Shown here piece after piece: positions 46,531 through 59,639 of a stretch of DNA of 64,000 bases. Within the stretch, counting starts at the first letter, position 1. Each line of letters opens with the position of its first letter. The notes beneath the pieces are model-generated. The model did not search any database, was not told the origin of the DNA, and worked only from the letters and a program-made list of their open reading frames with translations. Source of the stretch: Sialis fuliginosa (taxonomy: Eukaryota; Arthropoda; Insecta; Megaloptera; Sialidae); the NCBI GenBank assembly GCA_961205875.1, contig OY540819.1, forward strand, positions 10,232,501-10,296,500. The letters run 5' to 3'. The translations under genes and the position numbers were made by a program.

Positions 46531-47336
46531 AAAAGCTAGGAAAACGTAACGGTGGAGGTGAGGACTCCGACCTACAGACTCTTATTTACTGAAAATGTCC
46601 GTTTTAGTACAACTGCCTTAAACTATAACTATAACACAAAAATGTGGTTATTACATTTGTTTGCTGAGTTCTATTAAATTCAAACTAAATATCTGCAAGG
46701 CATCAGCGTATAAAGGTTGAACAATCCGTATTATGAGAATTATAATCTACATATTACTGGAATAATGACTGTCTGAACCTTTTTACAGAAAGATATATAT
46801 TGCAATTATAATTAATACAGTATAAATGTACTGATGTGAGTAGTTTAAAAGAATTGTGTGAGTTTTATTCGTACCATATCGAGGTCGAAAATACAGAGAC
46901 ATGTCAAAAATAGTAACATTTTAATTTATTTATTTAGTTTCTGAAACTGAAATAAAAAAAAGTATATTTTGAACATCGCAAGAGAGACGCACATAGCGAA
47001 GCCTATATAAATAATATATGTTATCTCTCCCACAGAGATCGTTCATTATGTTATGTATGCAAAAACTTTTACTAACAAAATGTATCTTTTTTCTCTGAAA
47101 TATATAAAAGCATTCCCTTGGCACTGAAATATTTCACGTCCTGCAGTGTTTTTGTTGACGACTGTACGGGTTATATTGACTTTCTCCATGTCCTCTTTTA
47201 TTACAAAACGCAAAAACTGTTTCAGATTGCGTTCACTTTGTTGACCAGTCAAACTTTACGTACGTGCGTTTTTATATTATATTTTACATAGACATATGCA
47301 AACATACATAACTGCTGTGGAAATTTTTCTGTCAAG
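46531..47336. other. No gene; short balanced segment at 47050-47255
   Basis: The minus-strand frame at 47046-47252 (68 codons, first codon TTG) has a mixed composition (TGQQSERNLKQF, AGREIFQCQGNAF) that looks less random than most, but I recognise no domain and see no clean splice signals. Otherwise AT-rich. Confidence 0.2.
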
Positions 47337-47338
47337 TA

Positions 47339-47909
47339 AGGTACTGGCACCAGTCTTGGATATGACCCCAGAAATGGTTATTTTTTTATTAAATGTATTG
47401 AATTAGTAATATCTGTTGATATTTGATTACTACCATTTCTGAATATTAATCTATATACATTTAACTGTCTAACTGCGTGATAAGATGACAATCGGCCAAT
47501 AGATGTCAAAATGGTAGACATTTAAACTAATTATTAGTATAATTTATTTATTAATTATTATTATATTATCATAGCAAATGTTTTATATTGTTTCAAATCT
47601 GACGATTCTTTCTTTTATATCTTTTGTATCGTAGTACTTATCATTTTGTAATCATTAGTAAGTGTCCATCACTGCGTTCTCATTACTGGTTTTACTTTAT
47701 CCATTACTGGAGAAAAAACATAAACAAAATAAAAGGCTATAATTTAAAAAATAAATTATATTTGCAGACTTGGGTAATTAAATTGATTAAATAAAGAGTT
47801 ACTTGTTTTATTAGTAACATGAGTTCATGAAAATTACAAAAAATAAGCCCGTCTATCACAAAAACAGTAAACCTTGGTCTTATAGCGGCCATAACTGGTG
47901 CCAGTACCT
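47339..47909 (+). mobile_element. Family A miniature element, copy 10 (best whole copy)
   Basis: 571 bp with both termini intact: AGGTACTGGCACCAGTC at left, GACTGG-type subterminal ATATGACCCCAGAAATGG, and ACTGGTGCCAGTACCT at right, flanked by TA (47337-47338, 47910-47911). TA duplication suggests a Tc1/mariner-type mobiliser. It has no transposase. It carries the 66-codon minus-strand frame also seen in copies 1 and 4. Confidence 0.95.
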
Positions 47910-47911
47910 TA

Positions 47912-49156
47912 TGCGTCGCAGAGTCTACATTATACAAATAGAGTAATTATCATTTATAAGGTTTCTTCTGCGTTGCATTTTTTAATAATTAATTATCTGT
48001 GGATTCTTCTCAAATAATTGTTTTGGTAAATTAAACATCAAGAAACCCCTGAAATGAAAATCATAATATACGAAACAAACAAATATAAATTAGACCTCAA
48101 CTTCTTGAAGTATCATATAATAATTGAAGCATTTCTTACTGAGAAAACATTTCCTGAATGAATCAACATTTCGATCTAAAGTTTTGGGAAAATAATACCG
48201 ATTTATGGACAAAACATTAATTAAATCTCAAGCAAATCTAAGTTGAAGCATATTTCAATTGCTTATATAATAAAATATAATATTATATTTTATATAATAA
48301 AATTTCAGATCTCCTTATAAAATGTTGCTGACCACTAGTCTATACAATATATATTTTTTAGTTTATACGTATTTTATAATTAATATAATCCATTTTGATA
48401 TATATTTTTTTGAATTTGTGTGCCTGTTTATTCCGATTTTAATGGGACTTTCATTTTTTGAAGCCTAAAACCCTATAATCATTTTAGGCTTTATATTAAA
48501 GGATTTACATAAACCTGTATGTTAATGAAAACTGATATTTTCCAGTAAAAATATATAAAAATATGGCAGTTATTCATCGATTTTGAAATACACGTGGATC
48601 GACCGCTGAAAAATCCAAGTGTGTCGATATAGTAAAAATATGTGTACCTTTATAATTATTATAATTTATAAATGCTAATTTACAAAAGTTATTTTATAAC
48701 ATTTCTATCTAATAAATTATATGTATAACTAAAACTTATATATGTACAAAATTATTACTATCTACTAAATTATTAATAGGTATGTTGTAATTTTTTATTA
48801 ATTTATTATTCATTCATTCATTAAACATTGTACTAAACGAACTAAAAATAAAATTCATTCTATAAATATTACTACGTAAACGTACATATCTAATATATAT
48901 TTATTTATTTAGTTTATTAATTAATATAATTATAATTTAGTAGTGGTAGCGTATTTAAAAATGATTAATAATAATAATTTGTCATGAATGTTTACATTTT
49001 GGTATAAAAATACGTACAATCAAATTAAGGTGTTCCGATATTTAAAAAAAATTGTATTTATAGTGTATTTTAATTTAAATAATCGCGTACTTACAGTTAT
49101 CATGATTAGTAAAACATCTGTTATCTAACTACGATTAAAATTGATTTTTAACTTTA
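47912..49156. other. AT-rich sequence with small palindromes
   Basis: AAAATATAATATTATATTTT (about 48273-48292) is a perfect 20-bp palindrome. AAGCCTAAAA/TTTTAGGCTT forms a small hairpin near 48462-48492. Nothing else supported. Confidence 0.4.
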
Positions 49157-49284
49157 ATCAATGTGTTTCGACCAAAAGAACAAAACAGCAACGAAGTGTT
49201 TTTTTTTACAAAAAAAATCATTTTTAAATACAAATTATTTTAAAAACACCGTGTTGCTGTTTTGTCTTTTTGGTCTAAACACTG
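49157..49284. mobile_element. Short foldback element
   Basis: ATGTGTTTCGACCAAAAGAA with CAAAACAGCAAC at left is answered by GTTGCTGTTTTGTC and TTTTTGGTCTAAACAC at right, arms of about 40 bp over 128 bp. A 76-codon frame crosses it but is explained by the inverted repeat. Target duplication is unclear. Confidence 0.7.
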
Positions 49285-49327
49285 CATTATATAGGATTGC
49301 AAAAAAAAAAAAAATAACAGCAATCAG

Positions 49328-49541
49328 TAAATCTTTCGTTTACGAATACTTCAAGTACTTTTTGAACTTAATACTTGAATTAAAAAAGTAAAGAACTTAA
49401 AAAATACTTTGAAGTTTATGCTTAATAATTTAATGCTTAATAATTAAGAAAAGTATTTGAAGTTCTTACTTGATACTTCAAGTACTTTCACTTAATACTT
49501 GGTACTTGTACTTCAAGTACTTTTACTGAGTACTTATCTCC
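49328..49541. repeat. Cluster of ACTTCAAGTAC repeats, hAT-like
   Basis: CTTCAAGTACTTT occurs at least three times, with related ACTTAATACTTG and ACTTGATACTT variants. The right limit TACTGAGTACTTATCTCC, read in reverse, is GGAGATAAGTACTCAGTA, similar to some hAT ends. The left limit is not clear. Confidence 0.5.
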
Positions 49542-52139
49542 ACCGTAAACTAGTATTTAACAAATATGATGAAAACGGTTATCAATGATTAATGTAATAA
49601 ATAAATTACAATTTAGATTACTTATTTTATCACGCTGAAATAAAGGGTCAATAATAATGAAAAACGCTTAAAATGCATGTAGATATATAGAAGTTAAATC
49701 ATAATCAGAACAGGACCGAGATTTCAATTTCCTGTCTAGCTAAATGTAGTAGAAATGAAAATTAAAAACGAATGCGGAAATATGGACCTAAAATAAATGG
49801 CCATTGTGATAATGTGATTACCATATATAAATCAGTTATTTGTAATTATGTTTACCAAACTTTTTAAAAATATGTTTGATGTTAATGAAATTTTCGTTAA
49901 TTTAATTTACCTACCTACCTACATATCTTAATTAAACCTTTAAATGAGTGTTAAATTCAAAATGTCATAAAATAATTTGATTTTGACGTAGAATTACGTC
50001 TTCTGGCACTACTAGAGAATAACTTCGAGGAACGAATGCAAAAAAAAATGTCACACTTTGAAGAATCTTATCTCCTTAACTAGTAATCGTAGAGCAATAA
50101 ATAAAAGTGATATAATCCCGATTATAATAAAATGAGTTTGAACCATTCATACCTCAAATATGAAATACGGTAGTATAAAAAATGAAATAGATAATTTACA
50201 TGTTGTCAACCGAATAATTTCTAGATTTAGCATATTTTTAAATAGAATTTTGTAACGTTTTATTCCTGTTTATAAAACAAATAAAAGAATACGGATGGAC
50301 ATAAATGCGTTAAAAAAACTACCAAGAAGCCTGAACAGGTAAAATAATAAAATTTCGTTGCATGTAGTGTTCTCCCCAACAACTAACAAATGTTGTACTG
50401 TCTGCACGATACGGAGTAAACAATCTGCTTAAAGAATTCATATTCAAATCATCCATGCAATTTATTAACACGCGACGTTATACTACATGAATGAAATATG
50501 TTATGCCTCTAATTGTCTTCAATGTACTGTAGGTACATACCTACTACAATGAATAACGAATCAATTTAAAAATCATTGTTCTTTACTCGTTGCTACATGC
50601 ATAGATAAAATATGTTTTAGTATTTAATTATTGTCTTGGAACATCTGACAGGTCTTTTTTAAACGATAATGTAAAAGTTTTTATTACAAATTGTTTTTTA
50701 TTTATTTTTATAATGTATAAAATTACCTATTTCTATCTAACTAAAAGACACGGATTATACTCAAAAGCCAAGATTCATATCACAGGGATAGAAAGTGGGA
50801 ATAAGATCATTTTCAAGATAAGAAATACGTTCAGAGTCTTAGAAAATAAATAGTTGGGAATAATTTCTTCACATTTTATTTTTATTTTTTCATTATCAAC
50901 ACATTACAGATAATTGATAATTTAAAAATCAATCATAATTATTTTCTATAATTGAACTAAAATCTTTTAGTTTTTAGTAGTGATTCAAACGTGATATATG
51001 CAAATTTTATTACATATATTTGTATAAAATTTAGTTTGATTTCATGCAAATTAATATACGTACAATTAATTCTATTTTGAAACACAATAACAGTAAAGAT
51101 ATTACACGTTTTTTTACGAATACCAAATTGTACGTGTCTAGTAAACAGAACATGGTAAAATTGCGCCTTTTTTTAAATCAAACAGAAACATTCCATATGT
51201 GTACAAATTCTTTTAAATTATTTTTTACGCATAAATAACTATAATATTTTTGTTATTATGTTAATAATAAATACAATATTAAAGTTATCTTTATCCAACA
51301 AAAAGGAGTTTTAAATACACTCAATTAACTTATGACAACAATTCAGTAAAGATAAAATAACGAAAATAAAATTGAAACAAATTTGAAAATCAAAAAATTA
51401 TTAACGTATCATCAAAAATAATATAGTTTAAATTCAAAATGTTTATAAGAAGGCCTTCAGATGTGTTAATCCATCACTACCAACAGGTATTACATAATAT
51501 CACTAGATACAAAAATAAACTATACAAAATTGCAGCTTACCGGAAGTTGTAGACAAATTTTTACCTCGATACCAAGCACACACAAAATACACTTATACGT
51601 CACAAAGTCTTACAAAGTACACTCACCACAGATATCGTTAATAGTTTGCATTTAGTTTAGTGGTACATTAAACTAAACAACGAATTTTACGAAGATTACT
51701 CTATTTATAATGTATAATGTATATTGCCGGTAAAAATAAATGTGATATATGTGTTTATAATAAATGTATGTACGACACTAAACATTTAAAAAAATAAGAT
51801 AATTATGAACAATCCACACGTATTATATTTAATATTATTATTATTATTATTGCTTTGAGAAATTACACGATTAGTTTTTATCTAATATAATTCTTAAACT
51901 AGTTTTCTAAGTTTGTATATATATATATTTATTGAATAAAGTCGTACCACAACTACTCATTGATTATATTATAATATAAGATATGTATAAAATATAGACA
52001 TTTAAAAAATCACAATCATTACACGAAGCAATGCATTTGATCTAGCAGGGGTTAATAAATATGATTGAAAAACATATGACAATCACTGTCCAGAGAATCT
52101 GAGGTTATGTCAGATGTGTATCAGCGGACAAACGACATT
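49542..52139. other. Long AT-rich stretch, nothing firm
   Basis: No gene or repeat over 2.6 kb. Slightly GC-richer patches at 50370-50480 and 51460-51610 show no strong motifs. A 64-codon plus-strand frame (51044-51238) is unrecognised. Confidence 0.35.
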
Positions 52140-52410
52140 TGTTTATTGTAACAACAATAATACATGAGAAGTAGTCGGTGAGGGCAGACGTCGTGGCGTG
52201 TTGCCCGGGCGATACCTCGCAGTGTACTAGATCCGATATGACGGCACAATGTCGACAAGGGCGGCTGTGTACGGAGTTCGATCGCTAAGGCCTGCGCCGT
52301 GGGCCCGACGCCGTGGGCGCCGTCACACTACTGCAGCCTACAGCGCTCCTGGTGGTGACGCCGTCAACTGCTTGCAGTGACAACTCGCCTCGATAGCGGC
52401 GTAGATATTA
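52140..52410. promoter_or_regulatory. GC-rich island, candidate promoter or untranslated exon
   Basis: This is the most GC-rich stretch in the window. It includes GTTGCCCGGGCGATACC, GCCTGCGCCGTGGGCCCGAC, a near repeat GCCGTGGGCGCCGTCAC, and GACGCCGTCAACTGC. No frame longer than about 39 codons crosses it, so it is not an evident coding exon. A promoter, 5' untranslated exon or regulatory element is plausible. Confidence 0.4.
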
Positions 52411-52584
52411 ATGCATCGTTTACTTCTCTTATACATCGTTTGCATATCTCACAGATACGGATGTTATTTTTGTGTACGGGAAGAAATTATTTGGAAAATA
52501 TATAATGATTTAGATGTGCAATAAATCAAATGGTTAACCTTTAATTATAAAATATCAGCATATGTGAATTGTGCAAAGCATATG

Positions 52585-53173
52585 TTAACCCAGCGTTAGA
52601 TATATGTAACAGAGCGCTTTTCGTTACTGTAAGATTATTTTAATTCGAATGGGTTTGAAATCATACTTATTTTCGAGTATTGGACTCAATACATCAACAA
52701 TGCAATTACCAACGTTCTATTTGCCTTTCAACAATAATTGTGCAACAATGAATACAAAAATAGAAATACGTTTCTTTTTAGTAGTATTCTATTTTGTTAT
52801 TATTAGTAGAAAATTTTTAATTTTTACAGTTGTATATAGTTTTTATTAAATTTCTGAATTTACAATGTGTAAATTAGTATTGAACTATGGTGTTACACAT
52901 ATGTCACGCTGGGCACTTTCCTAATCAATAGACACGTGATTGTTTTTTGCAAATATTTTACATTTTTTTTGAGGTGTTTTTGTTTTATAATTTTAACTTT
53001 TTAATATTTTCTTTGAAAGTATTACATGTACCTATACCTATCATTCCCGGCAATATAAATTTTGGGCCCCATAACTTTCGTCGTTTTTTTTCGATATATC
53101 GTCGCCGCGTGGCTAGTTTATGACTGATAAGCAATATCGGTAACAAAAAAAACCTCGGGCACGATTGGGTTAA
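52585..53173. mobile_element. Possible TTAA-flanked element
   Basis: It begins TTAACCCAGCG and ends CACGATTGGGTTAA, so TTAA and CCCA match in inverted orientation at both limits. An inner pair, CCCAGCGTTAGATATATGTA and TACACATATGTCACGCTGGG (ending near 52913), is a stronger inverted repeat and may mark a separate, smaller element. Boundaries are therefore uncertain. Confidence 0.45.
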
Positions 53174-53227
53174 TATGATCATCAAAAATGTTACCTTTCT
53201 CATCACACCTAAATAACGTAATATTTA

Positions 53228-53705
53228 TACAGGTTGTCCCATATAATACATACCGACGAGCTTTCAGGAGTTGTCAAGAACATTAAAATAATCGCTTTTT
53301 GTTAACGCTTTGACGTACAAAAGACATATTTGTCCCTTACAGTTTTTTTTAAATTTTGCACATTAAATTATTAAATTAACGTGTAAAATTAAAAAAACTA
53401 TAAGGGACAAATACGTCCCTTGTACGTAAAAGTGTTAATAAACCTATGTCCGTAAACGAACCGTTTTAGCAGTAGAGCAAAAGAAAGGATCTAAAAAATT
53501 CTAAAAAATATTTTTTACATTGTTTAACTAGTTCTAAAAACTTTTCATCCTTAATTATTAAGTTTCAAAAAAACTGATCCTTTAAACTTATATTTAAACT
53601 CAGAATGATTGGGTAAAAATTCATCGCTTTTGTGCGACTTGTTTACGAACATGGGTTCTTTAACAAAAAGCCATTATCCGGTATGTTTTTACGTGACAGC
53701 CTGTA
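53228..53705. mobile_element. TA-flanked inverted-repeat element carrying a nested insertion
   Basis: The left end TACAGGTTGTCCCATATA and the right end GTGACAGCCTGTA are inverted repeats, with ACATACCG/CGGTATGT inside them. TA duplications lie at 53226-53227 and 53706-53707. It resembles the TACAG-ended element at 30025-30567 in termini but not interior. It has no transposase. A TTAA hairpin element sits inside. Confidence 0.75.
53302..53438. mobile_element. TTAA-flanked 137-bp hairpin element, nested
   Basis: The arms are near-perfect inverted repeats: CGTACAAAAGACATATTTGT at left against ACAAATACGTCCCTTGTACG at right, with GTCCCTTA/TAAGGGAC inside. TTAA marks both limits (53302-53305, 53435-53438). 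It is a piggyBac-like miniature inserted in the TACAG-ended element, so it is the younger of the two. Confidence 0.8.
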
Positions 53706-53707
53706 TA

Positions 53708-56404
53708 TTTAACTGCATGGCATGTATAATTAAATCCAGAATTTATAAAATGCAATGATACCTATCGAAATCTGTTCCTAAAGTAACCTTTGTAAAGTTA
53801 GCACCACAAGTATTTTCTAAGTTCTGTTTTTTACCCCCTCCCACCCTCAAATACATATATCAACACTGTGTCTATCACCTAGAAAGTTGTGGTTTTTGGA
53901 GGCGGGGGGAGTAGATTTAATAAACACAATAAAGTAATAAATATCCTCATACTTGGAACTAAAAAAAAATTCTAATGTAGTTTTCACAATATTTAATATT
54001 CTAGTATTAAAACTTATATTACATATTGTACCTAGATATTAATATTTTAATAAATATGGATTAAATAAGAAAAAGGGATTTTGTATAAATCCGTAAACAT
54101 AGTTTATATTGGTCATTTTTACTACCAGTAATCCACATACATATTATATTAAATATAATTTTATTAACACATTAAAAATTGTATTACATATTTCAAATTC
54201 ATAGATAAATGATACATATATTAAAAATACAATCCAACCAATTAATTCCTAGTAAAAATAATTACAAATAGAATATACAATTAAAATTGAATTTTAAAAT
54301 TAATATTTTCTTTGATAAAACACACAAAAAAATACACAAAGCATAACAATCGAAATACAACGCCATGCTTTTTAATCAATCATTTGAAGTACAATAGATA
54401 TTAAAATATACTTTGGTAGGTCTGTAACTACATATATGTATGTATGTACGAGTATAACATCAACAGTAACTAATGAAAAAAATAGAAGCATACAATACAA
54501 TTTGTAAATGTGTTATTATTAATTCAAAGCGCACTAAAAGAGGAAGTTTCCAATTAACGAGGCAAAACAAAATACAATTATTTTTATAATGGAAGGTTTT
54601 CACCAGTTGTACATTTATGAAATCAGTGTTTCTTATTAAAATTAATAAATAATTCGTATACTGATCTTCATAAGTTAATGAATTGCCTCATTTGTATGTA
54701 GAGTCGCATGCAGAAATAGTCGTCCAGTTTTCATTCAAATTCGCTTATCACATTTGATTATTATATTTTAAATCATTTCTCCTGCACAAAGACAGATATT
54801 TTGAAACTCATTTGCAAGATAAAAAAGTACTCTTCGTTTATAGTACTCATTTGTGCGATTAAATTATTATGGTAATCTATTGAAAATTATATAAGTAAAT
54901 TTTGTGACAATAAATATTCCGAATTTTAGTGTTTAAATATGTTAAGCTTGATATAAACTTAATTAATGAAATGGAAGTATATTTGTGTTTTAACCGATGA
55001 TGTTTGTCTTAATATTTTTGAATCTGTTGTAAGCGATTATGATCTTTTTTTACATGATAATGAATAGAAATAGAGAACAGTTGGTAAACAATATTAACAT
55101 CATTAATTTATGAATATTCTATATATCTATACAACAGATAAATTTTGGATATCGAATAGATATGAGCTATTTGTATTTTATTTTAGAAATACATAAGAAT
55201 GGAGCAAGCAAAAACAAATTTGTTGAGTAAACAGTAACTGCATGTATAAGGTACAAACTTCAAAAGGTTGTAGTTCATTTAACAATAAGTAGAATGCATT
55301 TTTACTTTTTTTGATTAATGTACTGGGTGTTGTTCAATTGCCCATTTGAATGTAAAGAGGAGAGTTTGATATTGACGTAGATTGCTCAAGATATCGTGAA
55401 ATTTTAAGGTCATCTTCCTTTTATGATCTAAGCATCCACTAAGAAGGAATTTTCTGAAATGTTACACGTAAGGGAAGAAATGGATACATTTTCAACTAAA
55501 TTCAAATTGAGGTAAAAAATTGAAATTATATAATATAAATTATAAAATTATATATGTATAGCGGCTGGACCGCTAGTTTTTGATTATAAAAATACCGAGA
55601 TGTTTAATGGGACTTTCCCTGTTATAAATCCTAAGACCTTAGAATATATGATTATTGAATTAGAACAGGACCGTATTAAGAAAAAAAATGTAATTTATAT
55701 TTTCTTACAAAAATATATAAATATTAATAGAAGAATCATTTACGTTTATATTGAATTAAAATTGTATAAAAATAAACCTCGGAAAAAACCGCAGGAAACT
55801 GATAGTCTATGAAGTACAAATACAAGAGACAAATCGAATGAGTTTCAACTTAACAGTCAAATCAAAATACTCTATTCATGTCAGTGCGAATGAATGCATT
55901 CTCCGGCATTTAGTCTCATCCATCATTTGTAGCAACAAATTACATAGTCATATTCTTAATGACAATTAGAAACGAAATTGCATGCGTTTGTGAGTCTTTA
56001 CAATAAACCATCCCTTTTCATTTGTTCGGATAAATATTATATGTGCCAGTCATTCGCCTATGAGAGAAAATGTAATGATTTTAATAAATGATATTATGTA
56101 CGTACATACATATGTATAATCAAATAAAAACAAATTTGTTTGTCTAAACGTCAAAATTTATTTAAGAAAGGGTAATCGCAAGCTTTCGATTCACAGAATC
56201 ATCGTCAGGCTAAAATATAATAAATAGCAATTAAATACAATTAATATAATGCAACATATTGATATTTTAAAATAAAAATTCAGAAATATACCTATAAATA
56301 AAGATTTAAATTTGAAAACGATGTCGTAATCTCAATAATATTCATATATATATGTATAATCTATATATATTTGTAAATGTTAGACTCAAAATTCGAAAAA
56401 AAAA
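53708..56404. other. Long AT-rich stretch, nothing firm
   Basis: No gene over 2.7 kb. 53820-53920 has C- and G-rich runs (TACCCCCTCCCACCCTC, GAGGCGGGGGGAG) like those inside the CAGTGGCGT elements, but no ends were found. 55300-55480 is slightly GC-richer. Confidence 0.35.
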
Positions 56405-57085
56405 TTCTGACTACTCTGATATAGCCACAATACAAATTTTGTGTTGTGGCACATTCAAAAATGCTGAAAAAGCGTTTTGGCATATTCAAAAAGATCAATT
56501 CATGTTGTGATTCTTTTAATAACCGATTAAAACACATTTTAGCAATGTGAAAATACCACAACACATTATAAACAATCAAATATAAATAAACAATAAACAA
56601 TTAAATCATTCACACTATAGAATATTTTACTGGAGTGTGATCGAACCTGATATTATTAATATAAATATCATAAGATTTGATTGAAGCGAGACCGGCTCGA
56701 TAGTCTGGATTGACCCTTAATGCAGTCATTATGTAATGTGATAAAAATAATTAACAACATTACAATAAATCAATTGACAAAATGACTTACAAATAAATTT
56801 CTCATAAAAAAAAATTAATAGACTTATGACAAATAAAGAAAATTAATCTAATTGTAATAATTTTTGGACAGATATTTTTATCACATGGCGTTATGGCTGC
56901 TTTATTAGCGACCACAACGCGTTGTGGCATTTACATATTGCTAAAACACGTTTAAGACGATTATTAAACGAAATACAACATTATTTTTACTTTGTGGTTT
57001 TTTTGAGCATGCCAAAATGCGTTATGAGCGTTTTCGAAAGTGCCATGATACGAAATTGGCATTTTCACTATTGTGGTCGATTTTT
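56405..57085. mobile_element. Foldback element with long diverged arms
   Basis: 56405-56580 read in reverse matches 56905-57085 over roughly 170 bp at about 70-75% identity, sharing CATTGCTAAAA, ATTATTAAA and ATGCCAAAA. Both arms carry open frames with similar products (HIAK, LL.E.QH, MPK, S.FE.A), expected from the nucleotide match. GACCACAACGCGTTGTGGC is a palindrome at the inner end. Confidence 0.65.
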
Positions 57086-57416
57086 CGCTAGATACATAGC
57101 TCTGCAAATATTGTAAAAATGATCATTTTTTTTAAATTATTTGATTTTAAACAAAAAAGACAATATGTATTTAAGCTCAAGTGAAATTTAACACTAAGAT
57201 AATAAGTAAGAACAAATGTTTTAATGAAGCATGTATCCTTATTAACTTCAATATCCTACATCTGCTTTAATCAACTTATTAAATCATATGTCTGTATGTG
57301 AACATATATCATCAGTTATCAAACTATATTGCGTAGTAATAATTTAATATCAACAACAAATAAATTGATTTAAATTAAAAATATAAATAAGTATGATTTG
57401 CATAGATAGAATCACA

Positions 57417-57545
57417 CAGTGGCGTAGTAAGAATTTTTTTAAAGGTATTTTCAACTGATGTTTTCTTAAAACATACGTTTTTTAAAACACTGAATATTTC
57501 GGGCGTGAGGAGGGGGGGTTGTCCCTCCCCCCGTTACTACGTTAA
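57417..57545. mobile_element. Short hAT-like element (CAGTGGCGT type)
   Basis: CAGTGGCGTAGTAAGAATTT at left and GTTACTACGTTAATAAAA at right are partial inverted repeats, with GGAGGGGGGGTT and CCCTCCCCCC inside. It has the same layout as 22614-22748. Confidence 0.5.
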
Positions 57546-58209
57546 TAAAAAAATTTCATACACTACATGCACTTTTTGAAAAACATAAACATCATTTAGA
57601 TTTGTTATTAATAATTTTTATTAGACGGAAATCCAGACAGCCTTTATATAGTTAAGGTACAATATTAAATGTAAAAAGTGGGAACATTATTGAGGTTAAT
57701 AATTAAATAAAATTTTACAATCGTTCAAGCATATAATATCAAATATAATCAAATATAGTACTTACATTTTTTTATGGAACTGGCAACAAAATTTCATTTC
57801 TTGTCACTTTAATTAATACACAGGATTATTGAATAAAATATAATACCTACTTATAAACTTTGAAGAAGTAACTTTAAAATTGAAAATTGATAACAAAACA
57901 CTAAAAAATACACATATCGCACATTAAAACACATTATAAAGTTTAAAAAAATACTTATTTTCTAATAACGTCTGTGTTGATCGACATTTTAATCACTACA
58001 AATCAATTTCTATCTTGTCTTATAATAATATGTAGAGCAAGGTACATATGCACTTAGAATTAGGTACGTTATGTAAGTTATTTCTTTAGAAATAAATTAC
58101 ATTTTGAAACATATGACTCATTATATTTATATTTTATATTTTAATATTTATTTTTTTATCTTGCCAATATCCCCCCCCCTCTTCTAATTTGTTGTTTATT
58201 TAATTCTTA
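57546..58209. other. AT-rich sequence, nothing identified
   Basis: A C9 run lies near 58171. No feature supported. Confidence 0.4.
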
Positions 58210-58420
58210 CTATCTTTGTTTATGTATAAAAAGATAAAGTTTGAATGCGGTTTTGTGTGTTTGTGTGTTATACCGAAGAAATCTCAAAATCTACTGGACC
58301 GATTTTGGTGAAACCTACACAAACGTGTTCCTTGAAATTTCGTAAGTATTATAGACTACATATCACCACGCTTTTACTCAATAAATATATTTAAGTTTCC
58401 GGTAGTACCGGGTTCCATCA
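58210..58420 (+). repeat. Degraded dispersed repeat
   Basis: TTTGTGTGTTTGTGTGTTAT, CTACTGGACCGATTTTGGTG and AAACCTACACAAACGTGTTC follow the order of common insect repeats of the 'GAACCGATTTTGATGAAA' kind (compare 33310-33490). No boundaries are visible. Confidence 0.4.
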
Positions 58421-58539
58421 GTTAGTTGCTTTTCACCAAACAAATAGGTGTTTTATTTACCAGCCCAGTTTTGCGGAAAAATCTGTGTGCGCCCCTGAAA
58501 CAACACCTATATGTATCGCAATTTAGCACGATTTAATTT

Positions 58540-58705
58540 TACTACGAAAACTAGCACGTTTGAAATATTATCATGAAAACTAACATGTTAAAAATATTTT
58601 TACAAAAAATAACAAGTTTAGAACTTGCTACTTGTTCTAAATGCTAATTAAAAATAAAATGTGTTACTTTTTGCTGCAAAATATCATCCGTGCTAGTTTT
58701 TGCGG
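58540..58705. mobile_element. Small inverted-repeat element with inner tandem units
   Basis: CGAAAACTAGCACGTTTGAA at left is answered by CCGTGCTAGTTTTTGCGG at right. The left arm contains about two to three degenerate units of about 29 bp (GAAAACTAGCACGTTTG, GAAAACTAACATGTTAA, AAAATAACAAGTTT). Confidence 0.5.
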
Positions 58706-59639
58706 TGAAAATTAAAAAAAATAGTTTTCTTACTTCAAGTGGCATATTCAGATCGAGTCCAAATATTGTAAATAGTTAGGGAGGGTCAAGGTAAGTCAGA
58801 AAAAAATTATCAAAGCTGCGGTAAAATGGTTTAAGAGGGTAAAATATCTTTATGAAAATGTGTAAAATAATCATATATTTGTTAGTTAAAAAGGTTTATT
58901 TTTAATTTTCATAAAAGAAACAAAACGTGCAACGATATATTGTCATTTAGAAAAAAGTTTCATGACGTCATAATTATCAAATCATGTAAAAAAAACGCTT
59001 AAAAATGCACTTAAATTTCCTATTGAATTCATCTTTGATACAATTAATAGTTGATATAACTAAATCACCCAGTCTTTACTTTTGACTAACCCTATAAAGT
59101 CCATATATGTAAAACTTTCTTTCTACGTCAATTATTCCACTGTATTCAATAAAGTGTAAATAGATTTTCAAATAAATTGGCGTTACTATTCCTACGTTTG
59201 AACAATTTAGAATGATAAAACTGATAGCTTTAGGCAACCGCTTTGTTGTATACTTTTATGTTAAATTTGTACTGAAAATAATGTGGGTACAAAGATAATA
59301 TGATCAATTATGTAGCAAAGTGACCAGCTTATTTTAAATTCATACGCATAATATATTCAAATTTTCAAAATAGATGTGCGGTCTGTTTTGGTTAATACAG
59401 CGGTTTTATCTATGTACCACATGTATGTAGGTTTCATATATACCTAATATACATATGTACATATTATGTATATATATACATATAATATATGTACCTATAT
59501 ATTAATTTTTTTCTATTTATTTATGAAAATCTACATTGTCTTTTCTTTCTAATGTTTATCATATTATACAAGTTATTATCATAGCAAGTGGCATTAAAAA
59601 ATATCTTTATACAAACTAGTATCGCCTATGGTCGAAATT
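58706..59639. other. AT-rich sequence, nothing identified
   Basis: A palindromic TATGTACATATTATGTATAT-type stretch lies near 59452-59500. No gene. Confidence 0.35.
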
